From: an uncultured Craurococcus sp.
GTDB lineage: Bacteria; Pseudomonadota; Alphaproteobacteria; Acetobacterales; Acetobacteraceae
DNA: 34,654 nucleotides
Assembly (NCBI GenBank): GCA_902805545.1
Contig: CADCTD010000175.1
Span: 1-34,654 of the forward strand
Reading direction: 5' to 3'
Of the stretch, positions 1-7,931 are shown piece after piece (the first letter of the stretch is position 1; every line of letters begins with the position of its first letter). The notes under the pieces were generated by a model. It saw nothing but the letters and a program-made list of their open reading frames with translations. It searched no databases and had not been told where the DNA came from. The translations under genes were made by a program, and so were the position numbers.

Positions 1-260
1 GAGTGGGTGACGAGCGGGTCGGTGGGCCAGCCGGTGCCGATCGCCGTGGTGAAGGGGGCGAGGGTGGCGGGCGTCAGGCCGCGGATCTGGAGGCTGCCGC
101 GGGCGGTGATCTCGAGGTGGCCGTTGCCGAAGCGGGCGGCGGCCTCGGCGAGCGCGATCCAGCGGGCGGGGGGCATGGGGCCGGCGGGGATGCGGGCGAG
201 CAGGCCGTCGCCGGTCGGCATCGGGGCGGCGAGGCTGGGGCAGGCGCCGCGGGGCGTCAC
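1..260 (-). CDS. cobG: Precorrin-3B synthase CobG, N-terminal part (cut by window edge)
   Basis: This reading frame starts at a GTG (complement 258..260) and runs off the left edge after about 86 codons. The translation opens with MTPRGACPSLAAPMPTGDGL and continues through a GNGHLEIT stretch and RGSLQIRGL. This is the nitrite/sulfite-reductase ferredoxin-like half domain found at the start of CobG. In the aerobic B12 pathway CobG is an iron-sulfur monooxygenase that converts precorrin-3A to precorrin-3B. Its GTG overlaps the cobN TGA in a GTGA, so translation is probably coupled to cobN and driven by the same riboswitch-controlled transcript. The siroheme/Fe-S cysteines lie in the missing part. 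Assignment rests on these N-terminal motifs plus the cob context. Confidence 0.88.
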   Translation of the reverse strand, partial: MTPRGACPSLAAPMPTGDGLLARIPAGPMPPARWIALAEAAARFGNGHLEITARGSLQIRGLTPATLAPFTTAIGTGWPTDPLVTH

Positions 261-3200
261 AGGCCAAGCTCCAGGTCGTTGCGGCGCGGGTGCCAGAGGC
301 CGCGGCGGCGGGCATCGGCGAAGCGGAGCGCGATGGCGCGGGCGGCGGCGGGGTTCTCGTGGAGGAGGAAGGCGCGCACCGCCGGGTCGCCGAGATAGGC
401 GTCGTGGACGAGGTCGAGCAGGGCGCCGGGGACGGCGTCGGTGGTCTCGGCGAAGGCGACGAGGCGGTCCACCGTCTCGGCCAGTTCGGCGGCGCCGCGC
501 GGGCCGTGGCGCATCTGGCCGGCGATGAAGCGGGGGTCGATGGCGCGGCCCTGCACGAGGCGGGCGAGGGCGGCGGCCAGCGGCCGGGCGCGGGGGCGGG
601 CGGGGTCGGTAGTGTCGAGAGTGATCAGCGCGGGGCTGGTGCCGAGCAGCGCGGCGGCCGAGGCGAAGCCGCCGATATGGGCGGCGTCGGCGCTGCCCTC
701 CAGCAGGTCGCGGCCGGGGTCATCGCCGGTGTGGACCAGGGCGGCGGCCTCTGCCAGGCGGGCGGCAAAGGCGCCGGGGGCGGGGGACGCCTCGCCGCCG
801 GGGCCGCCATAGGCGTGGGAGGCGGCGGCGAGGTAGGCGCGGCCGAGTTCCTCGCGCGCGGTCCAGGCGCCGCTGGCCAGCGCATCCTCGGGGCCTGCGC
901 CATAGGCGCCGGGGGCGGTGCCGAAGATGCGGGCGAGTGGGGCGCCGGCGCGGTGGGCGGCGGCGAGGGGGTTCTCGGTTTCGGTTTCGGCGCGGGCGGC
1001 GACGGCGCGGGTGGCGGCGTCGATGAGCGCGATCTGCGCCGGGAAGAGGTCGCGGAACAGGCCGGAGACGCGCCAGGTCACGTCGACCCGGGGGCGGCCC
1101 ATGCTGGCGGGGGGCAGGACCTCGATGCCGGTGACGCGGCCGGTGCCGGCGTCCCAGGTCGGGCGGCAGCCCATCAGCGCCAGGCCCTGGGCGATCTCCT
1201 CGCCGCCGGTGCGCAGCGTCGCGCTGCCCCAGAGATCGAGCACCAGGCTGCGGGGCATCTCGCCCTGTTCCTGCTGGTAGAGGCTCAGCACCTCGGCGGC
1301 GGCGAGGCGGCCGAGCTCCATGGCGGTCGGGGTGGGGAGGGTGCGGGGGTCGGCGGCGAAGAGGTTGCGGCCGGTGGGCAGGACGTCGGTGCGGCCGCGG
1401 GCGGGGGCGCCGCCGGGGCCCGCCGGGATGTGGCGGGCGTCGAGGGCGGCGAGCAGGGCCGCGCGCTCGGCGGCGGCGCTGGCGGCACGCTCGGGCGGGT
1501 CGCCAGCGTCGGCACGGCCGAAGATGTGGAGGCCGTCCTTGATCGCCAGCTCCTTCAGGTCGCAAAGCCAGGCGTCGAGGCGACGCAGAGCCTCGTCGGG
1601 TTGGTCGCCGAGCGGAGGGAGGGTGCCAGGTGCGGCTTCGGCGGCGGCCTCCTGGATGAGGCGGGCGAGGCGGTCGCGGCGGCGGCGGTCGAGGCCGTCG
1701 GCGGCGGCGAACTCATCGAGCAGGGCCTCCAGCGCGCGGGCGGGACCGGTGAGGCCGGGGCCGGCGAGGCGGGGCGGCAGATGGCCGAGGGTGACGGCGG
1801 CGATGCGGCGCTTCGCCTGGGCCGCCTCGCCGGGATTGGAGACGAGGAATGGGTAGAGGACGGGGAGCGGGCCGAGCACCGCTTCCGGAAAGCAGGCCTG
1901 CGAGAGGGCGACGGCCTTGCCGGGTAGCCATTCGAGCGTGCCGTGGGCGCCCATGTGGACGAGGGCGTGGATGTCGAGCGCGTGGCGTAGCCAGAGGCCG
2001 AAGGCGAGCAGGGCGTGGCGGGGCGGCAAGGCCGGGTCGTGGTACTCGGCGCGGCGCTCGGTGCTGCGGCCGCGGTCGGGGGCGACGGCGATGGTGACGG
2101 GGCCGAGGCGGAGGGCGCGATGGTGGAAGGCGCCGTCGCGGCAATCGGGGTCGGCCTCGGGCGGGCCCCAGGCGGCGTCGATGGCGGCTGTCAGCGAGGG
2201 CGGCAGGAGGGCGCGGTAGGCGGCGAGGGTGAGGCCGGGGACTGTCTCGTCCAAGGCAGCGAGGAGGCTGCGGGCATCGGCGGGGGGCGGGGCGAGCGCG
2301 TAGCCGGCGGCGCGCAGGTCCTCGCAGAGGGCGAGCAGGCTGGCGGGCACGTCGAGGCCGACCGCATAGCCGGTGCGGCCGCCAGCGCCGGGGTAGTCGG
2401 GCAGGAGAAGGGCGAGGCGGCGCTCGGCGGGCGGGGTGCGGCGGAGGCGGATGAGGGCGGCGGCGCGGTCGGCAAGTGCTGCGATGCGGTCCGGCTCCGG
2501 CCGGTTGGCCTGGCGCGGGAAGGTCGGGTCCTCGATCGGTGCCTTGAAAGCGATGGCACCGGCGAGGATGCGGCCGTCGAGTTCGGGCAGGACGACATGC
2601 ATGGCGAGGTCGGCGGCGCCAAGGCCGCGCGGGCTCGCCTGCCAGGCCTCGCGCGTTGTCGTCGCCATCACCGCCTGCAGCACGGGGACGCCGGGGGCCG
2701 GGAGGATCGGATCCTCCGCCTCGGCGAAGGCGGTGGTGGTGAGGATGAGGTCGGGCGCGAGGGCGGCGAGGCCGGTGCGGAGCAGTTCGCGGGAGGCGGG
2801 CTCCTTCAGGCTGGCGAGGAAGACCGGGGCGGGGGCGAGGCCGCGCGCCGCCAGCGCCTCGGACAGGGCGGCGATGGGGGCGGCATCGGCGGCGAGCAGG
2901 ACGGAGCGGTAGAAGAGGATCGCCACCACCGGGCGGCCGGGCGGCAGGCTGGCGGCGAGGCGCTGGATGGAGACGGCGCCCTCGGCGGGCAGCCAGCCGG
3001 CGGCGCGGGGCATGGGCTGCGGCGGCCGAGCGGGGAGCGGGGTGCCGGCATGGCCGGCGAGGCGGCGCAGCAGGGCGCGCATGTTGTCCGGCCCGCCCTC
3101 GCGGAAATAGCCGAGCAGCGCGCTGCATTCGGCGCCGGGCAGGGTGGAGAGGGCGGGGAGGCGTGGGTCGTCGCGGTCCTCGCCGGGCAGCGCGGCGAGG

Positions 3201-3529
3201 GCGATGCCGCGGGCGCGGCAGAGCGCGGCGAGCTGCTCCGCGCCGTAGCGCCACCAGTCGAGGCCGCCGAGCAGGCGGAGCAGGATCACGCGCGCGCCGG
3301 AAGCGGTGCGGTCGAGCCAGAGATCGACCGACATCGGGTGGCGCAGCCGGCGGAGCGGGGCGAGGCGGAGGGCGGGAAGCACCGCCCGCTCCGCCTCCCA
3401 GGCCGTGGCGAGCGCGGCGAGGTCGCTGTCGCTGAAGCTCAGCACCGCCATCGGCGCCGGAGGCTGGCGCAGGTCGACCGGCTCGGCCAGCTCCTCCAGC
3501 CCGGCGGTGGTGGTGTTGAGGATGTGCAT
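257..3529 (-). CDS. cobN: Cobaltochelatase large subunit CobN
   Basis: The product is 1090 residues, slightly short for CobN, which usually has about 1100–1270. CobN is the large subunit of the ATP-dependent CobNST chelatase that inserts Co2+ into hydrogenobyrinic acid a,c-diamide in the aerobic pathway. Visible family blocks are an N-terminal region starting MHILNTTTAG, a central HALVHMGAHGTLEWLPGKAV block (the His-rich segment typical of CobN/BchH chelatases), and a C-terminal GSATLRTGGEEIAQGLALMG and RPRVDVTWRVSGLFRDLFP block. The ATG lies 4 bases after the cobW stop, so it is probably translationally coupled. The AAA+ partners CobS and CobT are not in this window. The sense strand is strongly C-rich at third positions, mirroring the G-rich plus strand here. 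Confidence 0.97.
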   Translation of the reverse strand: MHILNTTTAGLEELAEPVDLRQPPAPMAVLSFSDSDLAALATAWEAERAVLPALRLAPLRRLRHPMSVDLWLDRTASGARVILLRLLGGLDWWRYGAEQLAALCRARGIALAALPGEDRDDPRLPALSTLPGAECSALLGYFREGGPDNMRALLRRLAGHAGTPLPARPPQPMPRAAGWLPAEGAVSIQRLAASLPPGRPVVAILFYRSVLLAADAAPIAALSEALAARGLAPAPVFLASLKEPASRELLRTGLAALAPDLILTTTAFAEAEDPILPAPGVPVLQAVMATTTREAWQASPRGLGAADLAMHVVLPELDGRILAGAIAFKAPIEDPTFPRQANRPEPDRIAALADRAAALIRLRRTPPAERRLALLLPDYPGAGGRTGYAVGLDVPASLLALCEDLRAAGYALAPPPADARSLLAALDETVPGLTLAAYRALLPPSLTAAIDAAWGPPEADPDCRDGAFHHRALRLGPVTIAVAPDRGRSTERRAEYHDPALPPRHALLAFGLWLRHALDIHALVHMGAHGTLEWLPGKAVALSQACFPEAVLGPLPVLYPFLVSNPGEAAQAKRRIAAVTLGHLPPRLAGPGLTGPARALEALLDEFAAADGLDRRRRDRLARLIQEAAAEAAPGTLPPLGDQPDEALRRLDAWLCDLKELAIKDGLHIFGRADAGDPPERAASAAAERAALLAALDARHIPAGPGGAPARGRTDVLPTGRNLFAADPRTLPTPTAMELGRLAAAEVLSLYQQEQGEMPRSLVLDLWGSATLRTGGEEIAQGLALMGCRPTWDAGTGRVTGIEVLPPASMGRPRVDVTWRVSGLFRDLFPAQIALIDAATRAVAARAETETENPLAAAHRAGAPLARIFGTAPGAYGAGPEDALASGAWTAREELGRAYLAAASHAYGGPGGEASPAPGAFAARLAEAAALVHTGDDPGRDLLEGSADAAHIGGFASAAALLGTSPALITLDTTDPARPRARPLAAALARLVQGRAIDPRFIAGQMRHGPRGAAELAETVDRLVAFAETTDAVPGALLDLVHDAYLGDPAVRAFLLHENPAAARAIALRFADARRRGLWHPRRNDLELGL

Positions 3530-3533
3530 GGCG

Positions 3534-4562
3534 TCAGCCGGCCAGCGCCTGCGCCGCGGCGGCCTGGTCGAAGCCCTTCAGGCCGATGACGACGAGGCGG
3601 CCGCGGCGCGCCTCCGCCTCGCCCCAGGCGCGGTCGAAATGGTGGCTGACGCGGGGGCCGACGGCCTGGACCAGCAGGCGCATCGGCTTGCCGGCGATGG
3701 CGGCGAAGCCCTTGGCGCGCAGCACGTCGGGCCGGGCGCAGAGCGTGGCAATGCGGGTGGCGAGGTCGGCGGGGGCGGCGAGTTCGGGCAGGTCGAGGAC
3801 GATGCTGTCGAAATCGTCGTGGTCGTGGCCCTCCTCGGCATCGTGCCGGGTCGGGCGGTTGGCGATGTCGTCCTCCGTGCCGATGCCGAGGCCGAGCAGC
3901 ACTGCCGGGTCGATGCGGCCCCCGGCGCTGGTGACGATGCCGACGGCGCGGGGCAGGGCGCGCTCCACCGCGGCGCGGGCGCGGGCGAGGCCGGCCTCGT
4001 CCAGCAGGTCGGACTTGGTGAGCAGGACGAGGTCGGCGCAGGCGATCTGGTCGTCGAAGACCTCCTCGACCGGGTCGTCATGGTCGAGCGCCTGGTCGGC
4101 GGCGCGCTGGGCGGCCAGCGCCTCGAGATCGGCGGCGACGCGGCCTTCGGCGAGCGCCGCCCCGTCGACCACGGCGACGACGCCATCGACCGTCACCCGG
4201 TTGCGGATGGCCGGCCAGTGGAAGGCCTGGACCAGCGGCTTCGGCAGGGCGAGGCCGCTGGTCTCGATCAGGATGTGGTCGGGCGGCGGGGTGCGGGCGA
4301 GCAGCGCATCGACGGCGGGGACGAAGTCGTCGGCGACGGTGCAGCAGAGGCAGCCATTGGCCAGCTCGACGATGTCGGCCTCGTCGCAGGCCGGGATGCC
4401 GCAGCCGCGCAGGATCTCGGCATCGATGCCGACATCGCCGAACTCGTTGACGATGACGGCGAGGCGGCGGCCGCCGGCATTCTCCAGCAGGTGGCGGATA
4501 AGGGTGGTCTTCCCCGCGCCGAGGAAGCCGGTGACGATGGTGCAGGGGATGCGGGCGGTCAT
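3534..4562 (-). CDS. cobW: CobW-type GTPase metallochaperone
   Basis: This is a 342-residue G3E-family P-loop GTPase. It carries the Walker A motif GFLGAGKTT (residues 12–20), the NEFGDVGID block (about 39–47), the metal-binding CLCC motif (71–74), a TKSD guanine-specificity motif and a His/Asp-rich loop (EEGHDHDD) before the C-terminal CobW domain. COG0523 proteins of this type are thought to deliver metal. In B12 loci CobW is linked to cobalt supply for CobN, its immediate downstream neighbour. I chose the ATG at 4560–4562 because it precedes the canonical MTARIPCTIVTGFLGAGK start and overlaps the TGA of the DUF1636 gene (ATGA). A longer in-frame extension upstream lies inside that gene and is not convincing. 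Confidence 0.96.
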   Translation of the reverse strand: MTARIPCTIVTGFLGAGKTTLIRHLLENAGGRRLAVIVNEFGDVGIDAEILRGCGIPACDEADIVELANGCLCCTVADDFVPAVDALLARTPPPDHILIETSGLALPKPLVQAFHWPAIRNRVTVDGVVAVVDGAALAEGRVAADLEALAAQRAADQALDHDDPVEEVFDDQIACADLVLLTKSDLLDEAGLARARAAVERALPRAVGIVTSAGGRIDPAVLLGLGIGTEDDIANRPTRHDAEEGHDHDDFDSIVLDLPELAAPADLATRIATLCARPDVLRAKGFAAIAGKPMRLLVQAVGPRVSHHFDRAWGEAEARRGRLVVIGLKGFDQAAAAQALAG

Positions 4563-4918
4563 GCCGGGAGCTCCAGCGGCGGGATGCGGGCGATGAGGCC
4601 GCGCTTGAGGGGCTCGGGCCGGCCGCGCCAGGGCATCGGCTGGCCCTCGGCGGCGGCCAGGAGGCGGGCGCCGGCCTCGAGGGCGGGGGCGGCCTCGGCG
4701 GGATCGAGATTGCCGAAGACGTAGGTCCAGCCGCCGGGCGCCGAGATCGCGGCGGTCGGGCCGCGGGAGCAGTTGCCGAGGCATTCAACGGGGCGGATGG
4801 CGAGGTCGGCGCCGGCCAGGGGGCCGGCGGCGGCGGCCAGCGCGGCGCCGGCGCGCGGGGCGTCCTCGGCATCGCCGGTGCGGCGGCAGGTGGTGCAGAC
4901 GAAGACGGTGACGGGCAT
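4559..4918 (-). CDS. DUF1636 small cysteine-containing (2Fe-2S ferredoxin-like) protein
   Basis: This 119-residue protein resembles DUF1636, a predicted metal-binding family with a thioredoxin-like 2Fe-2S ferredoxin look that recurs in alphaproteobacterial cobalamin loci. Cysteines at 8 and 11 (FVCTTC) and at 46 and 50 (VECLGNC) form a CX2C…CX3C set suited to an iron-sulfur cluster or metal site. It is the first gene after the B12 riboswitch and overlaps cobW by an ATGA, so its expression must be tied to cobalt insertion. Its biochemical role is not established. An electron-transfer or cobalt-handling function is inference from position. There is no signal peptide, so it is probably cytoplasmic. 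The Shine-Dalgarno match is weak (GGCGGGGA about 10 bases upstream). Confidence 0.85.
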   Translation of the reverse strand: MPVTVFVCTTCRRTGDAEDAPRAGAALAAAAGPLAGADLAIRPVECLGNCSRGPTAAISAPGGWTYVFGNLDPAEAAPALEAGARLLAAAEGQPMPWRGRPEPLKRGLIARIPPLELPA

Positions 4919-5044
4919 CGGGCAGGCATCCCCGCCCGGTGGGTGCCGGGCATGCGGGGTGCAGCAGCGGGCGCGCTGGCAGGCGCGCCCGTTCGCCGGT
5001 GCGGCAGCCGCGCCAGGGCACCCCGCCCGGCACGTCGTCTCGAG
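4919..5044 (-). promoter_or_regulatory. Long leader / candidate expression platform of the B12 riboswitch
   Basis: About 126 bases separate the riboswitch P1 stem from the DUF1636 start, and no gene fits here. The leader is rich in possible stems. GGGCGCG (4969–4975) pairs with CGCGCCC (4984–4990). A GGTGCC on the minus strand (5017–5022) could pair with GGCACC (4942–4947) close to the ribosome-binding region. No U-tract follows the hairpin, so control by ribosome-site occlusion, or a terminator of another kind, is more likely than classical intrinsic termination. This is by-eye pairing only. Confidence 0.45.
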
Positions 5045-5227
5045 CGAAGGCAGGTCTCCTGGCTTGCGGGTCGCTATCCGGCGCCGTCTTCCCGGCCAGG
5101 TCCCGAAGGACCGGCGGCCAGTGACATGGTGGCGCGGACTCGCCGCTCACAGTTGCGGGGGCAGCTACGGCCTGGGCGAGGCCCTTCCGTATTCCCTTTT
5201 CATCCCGCCTCGCGGCGGGAACCTTCG
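5045..5227 (-). ncRNA. Cobalamin (AdoCbl-type) riboswitch
   Basis: On the minus strand this stretch shows the cobalamin riboswitch landmarks in order. A 5' P1 strand CGAAGG (5222–5227) pairs with a 3' CCTTCG (5045–5050). Next come an AAAAGGGAA segment and the conserved B12 box GCTGCCCCCGCAACTGTG (about 5148–5165). A GCGAG-like segment and the closing CCAGGAGACCTGCC follow. It lies upstream of DUF1636–cobW–cobN–cobG and should repress them when adenosylcobalamin is plentiful. The divergent cobU operon shows no B12 box of its own. Confidence 0.95.
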
Positions 5228-5237
5228 ATCGAGGGGG

Positions 5238-5267
5238 ACTAGGCCCGGGTGGCGGGGTGGCTGTCAA
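5238..5267 (-). promoter_or_regulatory. Candidate promoter for the riboswitch operon
   Basis: A perfect TTGACA -35 hexamer lies at complement 5262–5267. With an 18-base spacer the -10 position falls on CCTAGT (5238–5243), a poor match to TATAAT. Transcription would begin around 5230, just before the riboswitch P1 stem at 5227, which is what such a promoter should do. The remaining divergent space to cobU (5268–5319) holds no clear promoter. Confidence 0.45.
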
Positions 5268-5319
5268 CCACCGCCTTCGGTTGTTGTGCTGGCGGCGCGG
5301 GCCTGCCACACCGCGCGGC

Positions 5320-5850
5320 ATGCCCGATGCCCTTCCCCCGCTGGTGCTGGTGCTCGGCGGCGCCCGCTCCGGCAAGAGCCGACAGGCCGAGGCGCTGGTC
5401 GAGTCCTGGCCGGCGCCCTGGACCTACATCGCCACCGCCGAGGCCTTCGATGCCGAGATGGCGGCGCGCATCGCCGAGCACCGGGCGCGACGGCCGGAGG
5501 GGTGGGTGACGCTGGAGGCGCCGCGCGACCTGCCGGGGGTGCTGGCGGGCGTGCCGCCGGGGCGGCCGGTGCTGGTCGACTGCCTGACGCTCTGGCTCAG
5601 CAACCTGCTGCTGGCGGAGCGCGACCTGGAGGCGGAAGGCGGGCGGCTGGCGGCGGCGCTGGCGCAGAGGGCGGGGCCGGTGGTGCTGGTCTCGAACGAG
5701 GTCGGCTGGGGCATCGTGCCGGAGACGCCGCTCGGCCGGCGCTTCCGCGATGCGCAGGGGCGGCTGAACCAGCGCATGGCGGCGCTGGCGGACCGGGTGG
5801 TGCTGGTGGTGGCCGGCATCCCGGTGGCGATCAAAGGAGCCGTGGCGTGA
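5320..5850 (+). CDS. cobU: Bifunctional adenosylcobinamide kinase / guanylyltransferase (CobU/CobP)
   Basis: The 176-residue product matches CobU (called CobP in aerobic producers). It phosphorylates adenosylcobinamide and then transfers GMP to give AdoCbi-GDP for nucleotide loop assembly. The P-loop GGARSGKS spans residues 13–20. His54, in the [13 protein letters not shown] segment, occupies the place of the guanylylated histidine. [12 protein letters not shown] and the [11 protein letters not shown] block are also family hallmarks. I chose the ATG at 5320 because [20 protein letters not shown] gives the usual short N-terminus; an upstream in-frame GTG at 5257 would overlap the promoter region of the riboswitch operon. 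It is the first gene of cobU–cobO–cobQ, divergent from the riboswitch operon, and its stop overlaps the cobO start. Confidence 0.96.
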   Translation: MPDALPPLVLVLGGARSGKSRQAEALVESWPAPWTYIATAEAFDAEMAARIAEHRARRPEGWVTLEAPRDLPGVLAGVPPGRPVLVDCLTLWLSNLLLAERDLEAEGGRLAAALAQRAGPVVLVSNEVGWGIVPETPLGRRFRDAQGRLNQRMAALADRVVLVVAGIPVAIKGAVA

Positions 5851-6464
5851 GCGGGATCGATCCGGCGGAGGCGGCGCGCCACCGCGCCAAGATGGCGCGG
5901 CGGAAGGCGGTGCAGGATGCCGAGGTGGCGGGCAAGACCATCACCGAGAAGGGGCTGCTGATCGTCCATACCGGGCCGGGCAAGGGCAAGTCGACGGCGG
6001 CCTTCGGGCTGGCGCTGCGCATGCTCGGGCGGGGCGGGCGCGTCGGCGTGGTGCAGTTCATCAAGGGCGCCTGGGAGAGCGGCGAGCGGGCGGCGCTGGA
6101 GAGCTTCGGCGAGCGCGTCGCCTGGCACAGCATGGGCGAAGGCTTCACCTGGGAGACGCAGGACCTGGCGCGCGACATCGCCGCGGCGGAGCGGGCCTGG
6201 GGGATGGTGCGGGCGATGCTGGCGGACCCCGGGTTCGACCTGCTGGTGCTCGACGAGCTGAACATCGCGCTGCGCTACGAGTACCTGCCGCTGGACGCGG
6301 TGGTGGCGGAGCTGGCGGCGCGGCGGCCTGCGCTGCATGTCGTCGTCACGGGACGGAATGCGAAGCCGGAGCTGCTGGCGGCGGCCGATCTCGTCACCGA
6401 GATGGGGGCCGTGAAGCACCACTTCGCCGCCGGGGTGAAGGCGCAGCGCGGCATCGAGTTCTAG
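5847..6464 (+). CDS. cobO: Cob(I)yrinic acid a,c-diamide adenosyltransferase CobO
   Basis: This 205-residue protein transfers the 5'-deoxyadenosyl group of ATP to cob(I)yrinic acid a,c-diamide (corrinoid adenosyltransferase, CobO/BtuR family). The P-loop is [10 protein letters not shown] (41–50), followed by VQFIKGAW, and [16 protein letters not shown] carries the Walker B region. It starts at GTG 5847, which forms a GTGA with the cobU stop. A strong AAAGGAG at 5833–5838 sits about 8 bases ahead and decides this start. The N-terminal basic stretch ([10 protein letters not shown]) is normal for the family. The next gene, cobQ, begins 5 bases after the stop. Confidence 0.97.
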   Translation: MSGIDPAEAARHRAKMARRKAVQDAEVAGKTITEKGLLIVHTGPGKGKSTAAFGLALRMLGRGGRVGVVQFIKGAWESGERAALESFGERVAWHSMGEGFTWETQDLARDIAAAERAWGMVRAMLADPGFDLLVLDELNIALRYEYLPLDAVVAELAARRPALHVVVTGRNAKPELLAAADLVTEMGAVKHHFAAGVKAQRGIEF

Positions 6465-6469
6465 CCGCC

Positions 6470-7924
6470 ATGCGCGCGATCATGCTGCAGGGCACGGGCT
6501 CGGATGTCGGCAAGTCGCTGATGGTGGCGGGGCTGGCGCGGGCGCTCGCGGCGCGCGGGCTGCGCGTGCGGCCCTTCAAGCCGCAGAACATGTCGAACAA
6601 TGCCGCCGTCACGCCCGATGGCGGGGAGATCGGGCGGGCGCAGGCCCTGCAGGCGCGGGCGGCGCGGGTCGCACCCAGCGTGCACATGAACCCGGTGCTG
6701 TTGAAGCCGCAGAGCCAGGTCGGCGCGCAGATCGTGCTGCAGGGGCGGGTGATCGGTGCGGCGGATGCGGCCGCCTACCAGCGGCGAAAGGCCGCGCTGA
6801 TGCCGGCGGTGCTGGAGAGCTTCGCGCGCCTGAAGGGCGAGGCGGATATCGTGCTGGTGGAAGGGGCGGGCAGCGCCTCCGAGGTCAACCTGCGGGCCAA
6901 TGACATCGCCAATATGGGCTTCGCCCGTGCGGCGGATGTGCCGGTCGTCGTGGTGGGCGATATCGACCGGGGCGGGGTGATCGCCAGCCTGGTCGGGACC
7001 AAGGTGGTGATCGATCCGGCGGATGCGGCGATGGTGGTGGGCTTCGTCGTCAACAAATTCCGCGGCGACCCGGCGCTCTTCGCCGATGGCATGGCGCTGA
7101 TCGCGGCGCGGACGGGCTGGGCGCCGCTCGGCCTGGTGCCCTTCCTGCCGGAGGCGGCGCGGCTGCCGGCGGAGGATGCGCTGGCGCTCGACCACGCCTT
7201 GCCGCGGCGGCCGGGGGCAAGGCTGCGCATCGCCGTGCCGGTGCTGCCGCATATCGCCAATTTCGACGACCTCGACCCGCTGGTCGCCGAGCCGGCGGTC
7301 GAGGTGGTGCGCGTGCGGCCCGGCGAGGCGCTGCCGGGGGATGCGCAACTCGTCATCCTGCCGGGGTCGAAGTCCACGATCGCCGACCTGGCGGCGCTGC
7401 GGGCAGCGGGGTTCGATGTCGACATCGCGGCGCATCTCAGGCGCGGCGGGCAGGTGCTCGGACTCTGCGGCGGGTATCAGATGCTGGGGCGGAGCGTCGC
7501 CGACCCGGCGGGGGCGGAGGGGGCGGCGGCGCGGGTCGCGGGGCTCGGGTTGCTCGATGTCGAGACGGTGCTCGGCGGCGACAAGCGGCTGGTGCCGGTC
7601 GAGGGGGTGAGCGCGGACGGGGCGGCGCTCTCGGGCTATGAGATGCATCTCGGCACCACCGAGGGGCCGGGCCGGGCAAGGCCCTTCGCCCGGCTGGCGG
7701 ATGGTGCGGCGGAGGGGGCCGTAGCGGCGGACGGGCGGGTGAGCGGGACCTATATCCACGGCCTCTTCGCCCGGGAGGCGCAGCGGGCGGCCTGGCTGGC
7801 GCGCTTCGCGGCCGGGGCGCCGGCGATCGCCTATGAGGCGGGGGTGGAGGCGGCGCTGGATGCGCTGGCGCGGCATCTCGAGGCGCATCTCGACATCGAC
7901 CGGCTGCTCGCTCTGGCGCGCTGA
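6470..7924 (+). CDS. cobQ: Cobyric acid synthase CobQ (glutamine amidotransferase)
   Basis: The 484-residue product amidates positions b, d, e and g of adenosylcobyrinic acid a,c-diamide using glutamine and ATP. An N-terminal dethiobiotin-synthase-like ATPase domain begins [12 protein letters not shown] and includes KPQNMSNNA and [15 protein letters not shown]-terminal class I glutaminase-like domain follows. It has its nucleophile in [10 protein letters not shown] (Cys333) and the conserved GTYIHGLF histidine (His430). The length is normal. It is the last gene of cobU–cobO–cobQ and ends 7 bases before the convergent stop of the PLP-enzyme gene. No terminator fits in that gap, so the two transcripts must overlap. 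Confidence 0.97.
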   Translation: MRAIMLQGTGSDVGKSLMVAGLARALAARGLRVRPFKPQNMSNNAAVTPDGGEIGRAQALQARAARVAPSVHMNPVLLKPQSQVGAQIVLQGRVIGAADAAAYQRRKAALMPAVLESFARLKGEADIVLVEGAGSASEVNLRANDIANMGFARAADVPVVVVGDIDRGGVIASLVGTKVVIDPADAAMVVGFVVNKFRGDPALFADGMALIAARTGWAPLGLVPFLPEAARLPAEDALALDHALPRRPGARLRIAVPVLPHIANFDDLDPLVAEPAVEVVRVRPGEALPGDAQLVILPGSKSTIADLAALRAAGFDVDIAAHLRRGGQVLGLCGGYQMLGRSVADPAGAEGAAARVAGLGLLDVETVLGGDKRLVPVEGVSADGAALSGYEMHLGTTEGPGRARPFARLADGAAEGAVAADGRVSGTYIHGLFAREAQRAAWLARFAAGAPAIAYEAGVEAALDALARHLEAHLDIDRLLALAR

Positions 7925-7931
7925 GGCGCGG

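Noticed and set aside
290-1927. A 545-codon plus-strand open frame opposite cobN
   Set aside because: Gly/Ala-rich translation with no motif; it is the antisense shadow of the well-supported cobN in very GC-rich DNA.
3534-4784. Extended CobW of 416 residues
   Set aside because: The extra N-terminus is out-of-frame reading of the DUF1636 gene; the ATG at 4560–4562 gives the family N-terminus and an ATGA overlap.
4939-5242. Short plus-strand frames in the riboswitch region
   Set aside because: They lie over the cobalamin aptamer and leader and encode Arg/Ala-rich filler without a ribosome site.
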